From Brachypterus glaber (lineage: Eukaryota > Arthropoda > Insecta > Coleoptera > Kateretidae), in assembly GCA_958510825.1 (NCBI GenBank), contig OY294047.1, positions 49,893,365 to 49,957,364 of the forward strand: DNA of 64,000 nt. The letters are read 5' to 3'. A program made the position numbers and the translations under genes. The notes beneath the pieces are model-generated. The model saw only the letters and a list, made by a program, of their open reading frames with translations, made no database searches and was not told where the DNA came from. Each line of letters begins with the position of its first letter. The stretch's first letter is position 1. Shown here in pieces: positions 46,526-57,956 of this stretch.

Positions 46526-48107
46526 TAGATAATAGTTAAAACAGAGCCTGGAGATATAGAAGGAGTTGACTAATCTTTTATCATCTTTTTGCTTTTATCA
46601 AAGATACAATGGCGTTGCGTCGTTGCAGAGTGGAGACATGCGACGGTGCTAAATTTATGCTATGCTCATAAGCAAACGAACACCTTCCTCATCCCCGGGG
46701 TATGCTTAAGGACTAGCCAAATGCTCGCATAATTAGCATAATACATAACATACGATGATGTGATTGGCTTGATGTGCCGTCATGTATCTTTTGCGCTGGT
46801 TTACAACATTATATTAGTTTCGCATGAAAGCCTGTGGATATGCCCTTATGACGCCATACTACACCGAGAAAAATTATACAACTATACAATGCATTCAACA
46901 TTAATCTATTTCATTTAAAGTAAAACAACTAAATATTTGTAACAAATATAATCAATTTCCCAACATTAATTACACAGATACACAAAAAAAATGTGCGGAG
47001 CCAAAAAAGCGACCTATAAAGCATTGTAGCATTGATCTAACAGTCGAAATCTGAATTGATTGAAATTTTCTGCTTACCAGTTTTTTTTTATTCGAGTTTT
47101 AATTTTTAGTTTAGGTCAAATTATCCCAAGTAGTCCACCAAAAACCGAAAGTCGTTTCTTTTTGTAAAATTATATTTTTGATAGCAGTTAAGTTCAAAAA
47201 TATATTCCCAGGTTTTGGTTGAGAAAAAAAATCGCAAAACATATTAACAATGAAAGTTTTATGTTCCAACATAAAATAAAATGTTTTTTTTTTGAATATT
47301 TTTTAAACAAATTGAGTATTTTTTACAATCCGAAAAAATATTTTTAGTTAAAATCATCAAAATCCGTTTTAGCAGAGCAGCATATTACACTATAAATTTA
47401 AAAATACTTGTACACAAAAAATTACAAAAAAAATTCATAATACCTAGTCACTAAAAAAAAAACAAACTAAAAATAAAATAAATTTTAAATAAACTAGGGT
47501 AATTACTTTTCACAGTGTGGTGCATATTGAAAAATTTAAATTTAAGGCTTTCGTGAAAATTAATTCAATTTTCTTTTGCTTGGAAAACTAGTTTAATAAA
47601 GAAAAACATTAACACCCAGGATAGGGCATTTTTCATTAAATTGATTTTTACAGAAACCACACACAGAGATTAAAATTAGGCTTTTTAAAGTATATATTTT
47701 TTTTTACTCAAAATTAAGCATATGTACTAAAACTCTTGATCATTGAGAGCATCAGAATAATCTGCATCTTTATGATACAAGCAATCTATTATATAGTTTT
47801 TACACTATAAAAAATATCTAGAAAAAATTGCCATGCTTATTGTGTAGTGTGATTTTTATTTGTCAATAAAAATAATATGTGTTTTAGTTGTATTAAACTT
47901 AGTACTTTCATTTAGAGCATGGCAGGAGCCTGCATATCCCTGCGTGGATATAATGGTTATTAAATTTATTGCGCACAATTTTAAAGTTTATCTTTCTCTT
48001 GGTTTTCCATAAAAAATTTAATCTGGTATATATACCTATAGGTATAAAGCAAAAAAATATCAAAATTATTTAAAAACGTATTTCAATAATAGTGTATTAT
48101 TCAATGA
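46526..48107. other. AT-rich intronic DNA, nothing recognised
   Basis: 46600-46860 shares scattered phrases (GTCATGTATCTT, GGATA.GCCCTT) with 57690-57780, suggesting an old shared repeat. Nothing else is seen. Confidence 0.45.
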
Positions 48108-48206
48108 GCGTATAATAATTGCTATTAAACAATGAGGGTGAATTTTGGGACACGAGCCGAAAGGCGAGTGACCTAATAACCCGAATGATTAATAGCTATT
48201 ATACGC
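48108..48206. repeat. Inverted repeat with ~30-bp arms
   Basis: GCGTATAATAATTGCTATTA and its complement ATTAATAGCTATTATACGC flank a loop containing GAGCCGAAAGGCGAG. Confidence 0.75.
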
Positions 48207-48363
48207 GAGTTGTATACTTTATCCACGGTCGTTTTAAATTTTAAACGATTTATTTTTACAGACCTGTGATTAATAGGATTATTAAAAAAGTCAATTTTTA
48301 CTCTTGTTTAAAATAAATATGAAAAATATTGTTTAGAGAAGTGTATTAAAAATTGTACATTAT

Positions 48364-48400
48364 TACATCGGCACTTAGTGCTACTAAGAGTGCCGATGTA
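48364..48400. repeat. Perfect hairpin TACATCGGCACT
   Basis: The 12-bp stem is TACATCGGCACT/AGTGCCGATGTA. The GTGCCGATGT phrase recurs at 49011 and, as GTACCGATGT, at 57907, followed in both by TTTTGA.A..GTGCTTGCAAC. Confidence 0.75.
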
Positions 48401-50210
48401 TTCGCCGAAAAGTCAAAATCTTTGACCAAGTTTTTATTCACATTTCTCGACGTTTTAGACCATTCTGAGTCGAAAAAAAATTTTGCGTCCGTCTGTCTGT
48501 CTGTATGTTTGGGTATAAACTCTCTAACTCCATTTCTACATGAGATATCGACTTGCGGTTTTTTGCATATTGTTTCTTATCATATTTCGAAGAGCTGATT
48601 AGATTTTGGGGGTAAACGATTGGGGGTAAGGGGGTAAAAATAGGGTAAAACTCCTATTTTTAGCGTTTTTTGTTTATAATTAAGGCAATTATTATTGTAT
48701 TTGGTTAATTTAGCACTTATATAAAATATAATTTTAAATTGGTCAAAAAATGTTATAAACAAAGTTTTTCTAAAACGCATTGTTTTCGAGATATTGGCGT
48801 TTAAAGCAGTAAAAGGTTTTTTTAGCATATCTCACATATTTATAACCCGATTTCAAAAAATTATATTTTAAATAAAAGCTCTTTTTAAGCCCTATAAAAA
48901 ATGTTATATACAGTTTTTTGCTAGAATATAATGTTTTAAAGAAACAGAATTTAAAATCAAACAAAACACCTAGTTTGAAATTTGCAAACTAGATGGCTCT
49001 AGTGTACAATAGTGCCGATGTTTTGACAGGGTGCTTGCAACGTTTTATCTAGTTTACATAATAAAGAGAATTATAGCACAAGCCAGGAATTATTCAGTAG
49101 TAAAGAAAAGGAGCCAAGATACTTGCTAAGCTATTATCATAAAATATAAGCTAGCTTACATTCGATGTAAGCTTGAAGAAAAGCTCATACCATAAAAAAA
49201 ATTCCGTCCTGGTTATCGTCCTTAAATGTTTCGTGAGATGGCGTTGAAATGACGGTATCTGGTATCTGCTAGACGAGACACTGCACTATGTTCTAAAGAC
49301 GTCTATTGGGTGGCCAAAGGTCATATCTTTTTTGTTTCAATACATGTTTTATTTATTTGTGTAATATTTCTATATATTTTTTTAAACTGATATTTAAAAA
49401 TCAAAATCGACCGAAAAATAAAAACTTTTTTATTGCATTTTCAGCTTAAGAACGTCTAGAAAATGTTAAAAAAGTAGATGTTACAAAAATGTCTGTCTGT
49501 CTGTCTGTCCGAATGTAAACCTTATAACTTTTGAACAGAATGTCAGATTGAAAAATTATTTCACCAAACGGTGTAGGACCTATAATTTTTAGCGATATCT
49601 CACTTATTATTTATAGTAGGACAAAAAAAATACACAAATGCTAACAATGTTTAATTCCCTACAAAAACATTTGAATTAATTTTTCTTTTAATAAATTTAT
49701 GATAATGTGGCCAGAAAAACAATCCAATAAAGCTACAAAAAAAACAAAAGGAAATGGTCCAAAATACAGGAAAAGTGAAGTCAATTTGATATCTTATGTT
49801 ATAAACTTTCTTATTTTTCCTTCCGTCTAGAAAAGGTTTCGTATTTTCGGATATTCTATACTTTCTGCACATTTTTTAAATATTAGGGTTAATGTTCATT
49901 GTTTTATTCCACCCCCCTTCACCTGCACGACCTGTGCACAGTGCTCAGGTTTTTTGAACAGTGATTAAACATTTTTTAAAAGAATTTTAAAATGTCGCTT
50001 AGTCTGCCTAAGTGTCTATCCGGGAAATTTTGTAAATAGGATATCTCAAGAACGCATTGAAATAAAGACTTTAGATTTAATTTTTGTTTATTTTTTGGGA
50101 TAGTATTTTGGTAAAAATCGGGATCGGATAATATAAGGGGGTCTAAGAAGGTAAAAACAATTTTTTTTACTTGTAGGTAAATACCATATAGGTTGCCAAA
50201 CTTTGAATGT
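48401..50210. other. Intronic DNA with two GTCTGTCTGTCTG tracts
   Basis: The GACA-type motif occurs at 48490-48512 (minus sense) and 49491-49510. Neighbouring sequence differs from the 5355-type repeat. No frame with recognisable features. Confidence 0.5.
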
Positions 50211-51563
50211 AATTTTCTGATTTGTAATAAAACTCGGATTTTTTGGCAGGTTTTAATGCGTCACTTTATTATATCGCTTCTTTTTTCATCTCATTAGTGT
50301 AACGGGGGGTGAGATGCATATCCTTTAACTCGGGCCTCCTTTCCCCTCTTTTCCTCTCATTAGTGAAACAGGGGGGGGAGGGGATACGTACCTTTTGACC
50401 GATGTTACCACAGAGAATTGACTAATGCTGGGTTCGACCCACAAAAATAAACATTACGTTACATGTTTTTTACTGCGAACGACGCTTTTAACCTACAAAT
50501 TTTTCGACATGGTGTCCAAACCAATTTTTATATTGTAATGTAATACAGCCTGTTCCAGAACTCGCGTACCGAAATTTAAGAGGTGATTCTACATCCAAAA
50601 ATATGAAAAAAGTTTCTATAAAGGTTGGTCCGGAAATGAGCCCTAAGGGAGCTACGGCCCTTCGAAGATGACGTATTGAATGGGGAACAAAAAAAAGCAC
50701 CAATAAAATTTTAATGCTGCAGGGTGATTCTTCATTTAAAACTGAGCAAAAAAGTATTATACACCAAAACACCTAAATTTAATATTAAAGGAGTAATAGC
50801 CTTTTAAAAAGTAACGTTTTTGGTGGCACAAAATGTTACTTCCTCTTAATTGCATTTTTTTTTGATAACGGTTGCTCCTACAGTGTTACACTATATGATA
50901 TTTTATATGTATTTTTACTCTAGAAATCTATATTTTTTACAACAAATCCAAAAAACATACACATAGAAAAGTTTGGGGCAAAAATGTTTTAAGCCTCATA
51001 TATTTTGTCCGTCTGGGCACGCCTCTGGATAAATTAAAAAAATAAATTAACATAAACTTATTGCCCTTATTAATACTAGTATACATGCAAAAGCTCGCCG
51101 CTCTAGCTTAAACGGTACCCGAGTTATTAATTAAAAACCTTATTTTTATTACAATTTTAAAGGGCCCTAGATCCCTTAGGGCTCATTTCCGGACCAACCT
51201 TTATAGGAACTTTTTTTATATTTTTGGATCTAGAATCACCTTGGCATGCCAGTTATGGATCACCCTGTATTTATTTTTATGTTGTAAAAGATTCCTTGTC
51301 CATAATGTTCAATTTTATAATATATATGACTACGCTCACATAATTTTTAGGTAAGAAATTTACATATTTTACCTGAAAATGGGATTCAATACAGTTAAAA
51401 AATATTTTTGTTATATATTTTATCATTATTATTATTATTAACAATAGTTGTTATCTTTCAGCTTTGATAAAGCCCCCAAAGAGGGGAGAAACGTTAGCGA
51501 TATAATAAAGTGACGCATTAAAACCTGCCAAAAAATCCGAGTTTTATTAAAAACCAGAAAATT
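50211..51563. mobile_element. Inverted-repeat element enclosing a fold-back MITE
   Basis: Outer arms 50211-50275 and 51497-51563 are complementary (CGGATTTTTTGGCAGGTTTT, AATGCGTCACTTTATTATAT). They enclose an imperfect fold-back at 50548-51269 with ATTCTACATC.AAAAATATGA, CCGGAAATGAGCCCTAAGGG and their complements. The decayed hammerhead at 51455-51505 lies just inside the right arm, as in the other Penelope-like structures. Confidence 0.6.
51455..51505 (+). ncRNA. Decayed hammerhead-like motif
   Basis: TTGATAA stands in place of CUGANGA (two core changes), then a CCCC/GGGG stem II, GAAACGTT with self-complementary ACGT, and stem I GCT/AGC plus TATC/GATA. The core changes should abolish cleavage. 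Confidence 0.45.
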
Positions 51564-51844
51564 ATTTCTTTTACGATAACACGCTTAATAATTAATAAAA
51601 TAAACCAATTTTTTTTTTTGATTTGGTATGAAACGTCAAAAATCTGTGAAAAAAATCGGTTTGCCTGTCCATCTGTCTAGACAGACGTTTGCTTGTTTGT
51701 AAACCCTAAAACTTTTAAACGTAATATCCAACTTAAATATTCCATCAATATATTTTCTAATCATCGTACAGAGTGAAATTGGTAGATTAACAGTTTCGGG
51801 CTTCTGGCCCTCTTCATCACAAAGAGTCAACCCTGTACTCTGAT

Positions 51845-51857
51845 AAAGATTTATTTA

Positions 51858-51888
<31 letters not shown>

Positions 51889-53740
51889 ATTGGTGCTGGT
51901 GTGCAAATATGCACTTACACAAGTCAAAAATTACATAAAAATTACAAATTACAATTAGTGTATAAAAAAAACAATACAAAATTTATATGTGTATAAATAT
52001 AAATACGAATAAATACAGATAGAAAATGTATATCAAAGAAGTTGGGTTAAGCAAATGAACAAAATAAATCCACTAGCTAATATAATTATTAAAATCAAAA
52101 CATAAAAACTGTTCTATTGAGTAGAACGCTTCCCGCAGCAGAAGTCTTTTTATAGTATGCTTAAATTTAGTAAGCGGCAGTGAAGTGATTGCATTGGGAA
52201 GGACATTGAAAAGTTTGATACCTGTGTACTCATAGCTTTTTTGTGTCTTGGTTAGCCTTACAAAAGATGGAACAATATTTTTGCCATTTCTGGTTGGAAA
52301 TCTGTGATTTTCAGTGTGTAACTTATATTTACTTTCATTTTGCCTAATGTGAAGACATTCCAGAATGTAAGCAGAAGGGAAAGTTAAAATATTAAGTTTT
52401 TTAAAGCTACTCATACAATCGTCTCTATAACCTAGATTATCAATAATTCGGACTGCATGCCTTTGTAGTCTAAAAACTCTGTCCCAACCAGAACCCTGCC
52501 CCCAACACAACAAACAATATGTCATTTTTGAGTGGCACAAAGCATGATAGATTGTGAGCAATGTAGATCTTGAGACCTGATTTTTTAGTGTACGTAGGCT
52601 AAAAATAGACTTACGCATACCCGCTGCTACTGAGTCCGTATGTTTTTCCCAACATAGCTTTGGATCTAAAGTGACTCCCAGAAATTTCACGGAAACAACC
52701 TCATTTACTCCCAGTGTGTTTTTTAATCCAAACACCATGTTTTGTGTTTTGTCAGTGTTTAAACTTAGGTGGTTTTCGATGAACCAAAGTTCAGTATCGG
52801 ACTGTGCCTTCCTTCTTTTTTGCAGAACGAGCTGCAGATTCGAGTCAGAATTTAAAATTGATGTATCATCGGCAAAGAATATGAAGTCAGCTTCCTCCAC
52901 AGAGGTAGCAAGATCATTTATATATATTAAGAACAACAATGGACCCAGTATTGAGCCCTGTGGAACACCGACTGAAATAGTCCCTGCCGACGACAACCCT
53001 GTAGCAGTTTTTACCACTTGGGTACGGCCTGTTAAGTAGGAAGTTAAGAATTTTAAGCTTAACTTATCAAAACCGTACTTTTCCAACTTATTCAATAATT
53101 TTTCGGGATTGACACAGTCAAACGCCTTACTTAGATCGCAGAAAACCACCGAAAGATATTCACCTTTTTCAAAGCAATCCAAACATTTTTCAATAAACCG
53201 CTGAATTGCTTTTGATGTACTTTTATTTTTCCTAAAACCGTATTGATTGGGAGTAAAAAGGTTATTTTCTTCAAAATATTCCGTGATACGAGCCTTTGCT
53301 ACTTTCTCAAATATTTTGGATAGTATAGGCAACAGAGAAATAGGCCTGTAGTTAGAGATATCGTTTATGTCACCTTTTTTGTAGATAGGGACGACCAGTG
53401 CCTCCTTGAGCTTGTCTGGAAAAACACCCTCCTCAAAGCAGTGATTTATAATTTTGGTTAAGGGTACGTAAATTAAGTTTTTTATTGATTTTATTATTTT
53501 AACAGAAAAGCCAAATATGTCTTTGCTATTTGTATTTTTTAGAGATGAAATAATATCTCGTACCTCAATATAGGTGGCTGGCTTAAAATGAAAATTGTTG
53601 CTTTCACATTTTATTTGGCTAACAGGAGGAAAGTCTATTGCAGGTAAGGAATTTATTATGTTTTCAGCTATGCCGGTGAAGTACGTGTTTGCAGTTTCTG
53701 CACTGATTTCAGAAAAGAAAACATTCTCCGACTTTATTTA
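51845..53740 (-). mobile_element. 5'-truncated LINE (Jockey/CR1 group) with AAATA-rich 3' tail
   Basis: Contains a long open reverse transcriptase frame, a ~200-bp 3' untranslated part and a TTTA-type tail at about 51849-51890. The 5' end stops abruptly after the frame's first recognisable residues, as expected of incomplete reverse transcription. Confidence 0.88.
52073..53737 (-). pseudogene. Reverse transcriptase ORF of a LINE, N-terminally truncated, open
   Basis: The frame is open for 554 codons from a stop at 53738-53740. It contains the fingers motif NYRPISLLPILSKIFEK, motif A FCDLSKAFDCVN, motif B GVPQGSILGPLLFLIYIN, motif C FADDTS with both catalytic aspartates, and the thumb motif VKFLGVTLDP. 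The C-terminal half (YHALCHSKMTYCLLCWG, FNVLPNAITSLP, LLLREAFYSIEQFL) is typical of Jockey/CR1-group proteins. The endonuclease domain and any first ORF are lost. No stop or frameshift has accumulated, so insertion was recent. An initiator ATG is absent; nearby TTG or CTG starts are unlikely to be real. The product would be an enzyme fragment only if transcribed from outside. Confidence 0.93.
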
Positions 53741-54370
53741 CGAAATAAATAACGTCATGCGACTGATTTACTTTTGCGCCCCATCTATTGCTAGATGTAG
53801 AAAGCTACTCATTTATTCTCTTAATCCTGGAGACCTTAAATGGTAGCAAGTTGAAAACAACGTATGTCTCAAGCCCATAATACCCACTAAAACGTGTGGC
53901 TAGACGTAAATTTTAAGGAACACAAATTTTTAATTTGAAACAAAATTATAAAAATATTATTTAAATATTCTATCAATCTATTTTCTAATCATCGTACAGA
54001 GTGATATTGGTAGATATTGGTAGATCTATAGACTGACGGATTTCAAAAATTCTTTCACCAAACGATTCAGTCCTTTTTAATAGAGGCAAAAACTGACATT
54101 TTTCACTCCACCTTAATACACATCAGGTCGAGTTGCTGAATAATAAATTCAAATAAGAAATTGGTGCTTTATAGAAGTAGACTTCGAAGTAGACTTAGAA
54201 GTAGACATGCTCAAGCCAAATTTTATTAAGCAATTATTCCAATTACCTTTACCTTACTAACTCAAAGTAAGCCCAAATTGAGTCTTTATTATGTCTATAT
54301 CTTTGTTTGGGTTGAGTTCTTTATCATGCTTTTCTCTTTACACAGCATGGAAAGAAATAATACTGCAAAT

Positions 54371-54490
54371 ATAGTTCTCCGCGTAAAAGAAACTCTCCGA
54401 CGGAAGGGGGAGGAATCATTCGCGCTCTCTTCTATCCGTCAAGAGCGTTATAAGGCGTGCGTGCCTAAAACGGACCTCCCACTTGCACAC
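54371..54490 (+). repeat. GC-rich ~170-bp dispersed repeat, copy 3 (truncated)
   Basis: Begins ATAGTTCTCCGCG as in copy 2, keeps GGGGAGGAATCATTCGCGC and CAAGAGCGTTATAAGGCGTG, and ends at a TA microsatellite (54490-54506) in place of its last 60 bp. Confidence 0.78.
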
Positions 54491-54644
54491 ATATATATAT
54501 ATATATACACACGCAAAACTTAATGGAGGTTTCTTTGTGCAAAAAAAGTAATTTTCTTCGGACAGAAAAAGTTTAAGTGTAAATGATGGAAAAAATTTGA
54601 ATTTCATTAACTTAACGTTGGCAATAATCTTACCTACCTGCGCC

Positions 54645-54795
54645 AAAAATATATTATGTAAAAATACATAATATATTACGTGAAACTTAAAAATTACATA
54701 ATAAGTTATGTGAAGATACATTATATATTATTTAAATTTTAAAAATATAGCAATAAGTTATGTGAAATTTTACATAACTTATTATGTGATTGTGT
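54645..54795. repeat. Iterated palindromic motif TTACATAATATATTATGTGA
   Basis: About six variants of a 16-20 bp self-complementary motif (TACATAATATATTACGTGA, TACATAATAAGTTATGTGA and so on) in tandem. It can fold in many registers. Confidence 0.7.
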
Positions 54796-54971
54796 GATTT
54801 TTGTCTATGTAAACTTTCTGACTAGATACTTATCCAGTAAGGTAAAAACTATTCATCTAGTCGGTCTGAAATGTTACCACAATATTATTGGCTATAGTCC
54901 GAACCAAAATTATATTTTTATCTTATTTTTTTATATTAATAACTCACTGAAAAATTTGTATATGTATGGGC

Positions 54972-55084
54972 GCCATGCCTCCCCCCCCCCCCCCAGCAAG
55001 ATATATTAGCATAGAAATACCTTCAAAATTATATTTTTGGTGAATGCGTAATTTTTTTCCTTGTGGATGCCCCCCCCCCCCCCT
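54972..55084 (+). repeat. Two poly-C runs
   Basis: Runs of about 15 C at 54981-54995 and about 17 C at 55067-55083, 75 bp apart. Lengths are likely to be unreliable in the assembly. Confidence 0.9.
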
Positions 55085-55383
55085 TAGAATGAAATAAATC
55101 AGCCCCTGTTTTACTGTAAAACTTTAGTGTTTTAGCAATTAATTCAAAATAGGGAGAATAAAGATAAAATGCAAGGCTTTTAGGCTTAAAAACTAATTGA
55201 AATACAATCCAATTGAATTTTCAAATTGGGCAATAATTTATTTACTTATTCATGATATTTCCCTTTTGTTCCCTTTTTTATCCGGATTGGATACAATTGT
55301 AAAAACGAAATAAAAAAAACAAATGTAATTATATACAAAAAATTCAAATCTAAAAATAAAGGCCCTAGTGGTTATATATAAGA

Positions 55384-55504
55384 AATATAAATAAATATAA
55401 ATAAATATAAATAAATATAAATAAATATAAATAAATATAAATAAATATAAATAAATATAAATAAATATAAATAAATATAAATAAATATAAATAAATATAA
55501 ATAA
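55384..55504 (+). repeat. 10-bp minisatellite ATAAATATAA
   Basis: Twelve nearly perfect units. It produces a spurious Ile/Tyr/Leu-rich frame on the minus strand. Confidence 0.97.
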
Positions 55505-56489
55505 CCTTACTTTGGATATTGTCATCACAATCTAAATCTTAGATGGGGTAAGGTATTCTCCCTATATGTATTTTGAAAAAGCAATTTTAGATAATTTATG
55601 GACTGCCTCAAAAAAAAATAAAACTTCGAAAAAAAAAAATAATGATGAATGCATAATGCCACAGCAATTGCTCATTATATCCTCGTAAAAAACAAACATG
55701 AATAACGTTCAAACAAATTTAATTACTCTTTTTTCAATTGTTTTTTTTACCGCGTTATATATACTCTTTGCAAAATTTAAGCTGAAAAATCTTGAAAAAT
55801 TACCAAAAATAATGTTAAAAAAAAGGTCAGTTTCCTCCAAAATAAATAAAAATGGTAGATAGCTACCATTTTTAAAGTTTAATAATAATAACTTTTTTGG
55901 AAAAGGAACCCCTAATAGGATTTACAATAAAAAATAATACAAAATTTATAAAATCTGCAGGGGAAAAAAGTAAAGAAGTATGTATAACATGAAATTAAAA
56001 ATATAATAATAAAATAAACAATAATAAAGTAAATATTAAAAAAAAAAATATTTGCAAAAAAAATGGGAAAGCGCAGTTACATTTTTTTGCATGATGTTGC
56101 GATAAACGCCGGTTTTAATAAGGTTTTCAAGCCTCTTTTTGATTTTGCAGGTTTGTCTTAAATTACATGCAAAAACTAATTTATGAGGTTTGGATCCCGC
56201 TTTAGTTGAGGCTTCCTCAATAAAAGAACCATTTTTAAAAAATTGACACTACTGGCACGCGGACTCCTTCTTTATAAACAAAGGAGACTACCAAGATCTT
56301 TCTATAAGGAGTGGCCAGTAGGAGGATAAGCGCCACCTTGTGGTGGATTGAACTGCACTTTAAACTAATTTGTATGCACTTAATTTGAGTGCCATAGGAT
56401 GATGGGAAATGATTGAAATGGGTTCTCAAGTTCAATGAGACTGAGATTTTTTATTCAAATTAGGTTGAAGATAAGTTGGAATGTTAAAA
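55505..56489. other. AT-rich intronic DNA, nothing recognised
   Basis: Several long A runs and no conserved frame. The minus frame at 56235-56435 has no family features. Confidence 0.5.
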
Positions 56490-56676
56490 CCACTGATGGT
56501 TTTAGATGGTTCATCATGTGAGCTTTCAAGGAACATGAAGCAATCTGCGGCGAAACGCTTATTTTAAACACTATGCAGGCCTTACATACCATTTATGTCG
56601 AAACTAAGCGTTTCCCCGCAGATTGCTTTGTGTCCCTTGAAAGCTCACATGATGATCCATAAATGACCATCAGTGG
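56490..56676. repeat. Inverted repeat with ~75-bp arms
   Basis: CCACTGATGGTT, TCATCATGTGAGCTTTCAAGG and GCAATCTGCGGCGAAACGCTTA pair in inverted order with the right arm, around a ~45-base loop. The GCGAAACGC within a GCA/TGC stem context may be a very decayed relative of the hammerhead modules. Confidence 0.7.
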
Positions 56677-56717
56677 ACACAAAATTTTAAAACTTTTAAA
56701 AGTGTATAAATAAATGT

Positions 56718-56962
56718 ATCTATACTCGTGTCAATCTGAGAAAGCGACTCTGACGTCATAGCGGTTAAATTGAAAAGCACTCTGTTATGTAACTAAAACT
56801 TATTTATTAAGACTTAATACATAATTATTATATAGAAAATGTATATAAACATAAATCATTTATTACATCTTAAGAAATAAGTTTCTATTACCCTACAGAG
56901 TGGTATTTAGTTTACGGGCTGTGACGTCAGAATCTCATTCACAAATTGACACGAGTATAGAT
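56718..56962. mobile_element. MITE with ATCTATACTCGTGTCAAT termini
   Basis: Inverted ends of about 45 bp (ATCTATACTCGTGTCAAT, TCTGACGTCA) with a second inverted pair inside (ACTCTGT..., AAACTTATTT). It is 245 bp and non-coding. Confidence 0.75.
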
Positions 56963-57267
56963 CCTGGACTACAAGTAAGGAACTCGGCGTGTTAAAAGTA
57001 TACTCTAAAATGCTAAGCATTGCAAATGATCACAGCTTGCTTCATAATTATTTTTTTCCAGCGGTTTGAATTTAATTTACATGCACGCACGGTCATAGTA
57101 CAATTAAAATTTATACGGTTTAATTAGTTTTACACATGTAATACATCTGATAGTATCAGTCATATTATGACAAGTTAAAAGTGATTTTATTTTAAACAAT
57201 TAAAAATTATTGTGTACTTTTACCAAAAATGGTCATATGTTGTGATATTTAGTGATATTACATGTTT

Positions 57268-57352
57268 GTTTAACCTAGCATCCCCTTAGTACAGGACTTG
57301 TGTATGCTTGTAGTAGAGGAAACCAGCAGCTTTAACTAACTTTCAAACCTCG
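57268..57352 (-). mobile_element. SINE body fragment (inverted)
   Basis: The minus strand reads GGTTTCCTCTACTACAAGC, CACAAGTCCTGTACTAAGGG and ATGCTAGGTTAAACAAAC, matching the distal body of the SINEs at 9114 and 38281. The tRNA head is missing. Confidence 0.8.
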
Positions 57353-57956
57353 TTAATTTTTTAAATATGGCTACCTTTGCACTCGTATATTCAATGAAAA
57401 TTGAGAAATGTCAAAATGCTTTCATATAAAATATTATGACATTCTTTGTCTATGACAATGATTGACAGTCGTTAAAACTAATAAAAGAAGAGAAAATTAC
57501 ATAAAAAATGATTATACTTAATGTTATTTTGTATGGTATTGAAAAAGGTACTTTTTTGGTTTATTCTTCATACACTCACTAAATTAGCATATTCTACATA
57601 TTGTACAAACATAAATTATATTGAGCACAAGGAAAACGTCAAATTTTTGGTTAAAATTACAACTTAAGGCCTATCGAGAGGCTCGCGTAACAACCAAGTC
57701 AAGATACATGACGACATATCCTGGCATAGCATTCTTATGTACTATGCTTGTTGTGAAAGTCTTTGGATAGGCCCTTTTCAGGAAAACACTACCGACATCT
57801 GTTAAATTTGATACACTACGATTTATGCATAATTATGCTATTTATGCGCTCTGTGGTGTAAAACGGGCCGCGTCCCTTACTATCTTGCATAACTGGACGG
57901 AGTATAGTACCGATGTTTTGATAAAGTGCTTGCAACTGTTCAGCTGGTTTTAATAG

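Larger units (their letters stand above)
51736..54014. repeat. 55-bp direct repeats bracketing the LINE
   Basis: 51736-51790 and 53960-54014 share TCATCGTACAGAGTGA and AAATATTC.ATCAAT.TATTTTC with few differences. They lie outside the LINE ends by about 55 and 220 bp, so they are not a simple target duplication. Confidence 0.75.

Noticed and set aside
54278..54721. Frames of 81 and 101 codons on opposite strands
   Set aside because: They overlap each other, a TA microsatellite and the GC-rich repeat.
55250..55528. 92-codon minus frame rich in Ile, Tyr and Leu
   Set aside because: It is the 10-bp minisatellite ATAAATATAA, not a gene.
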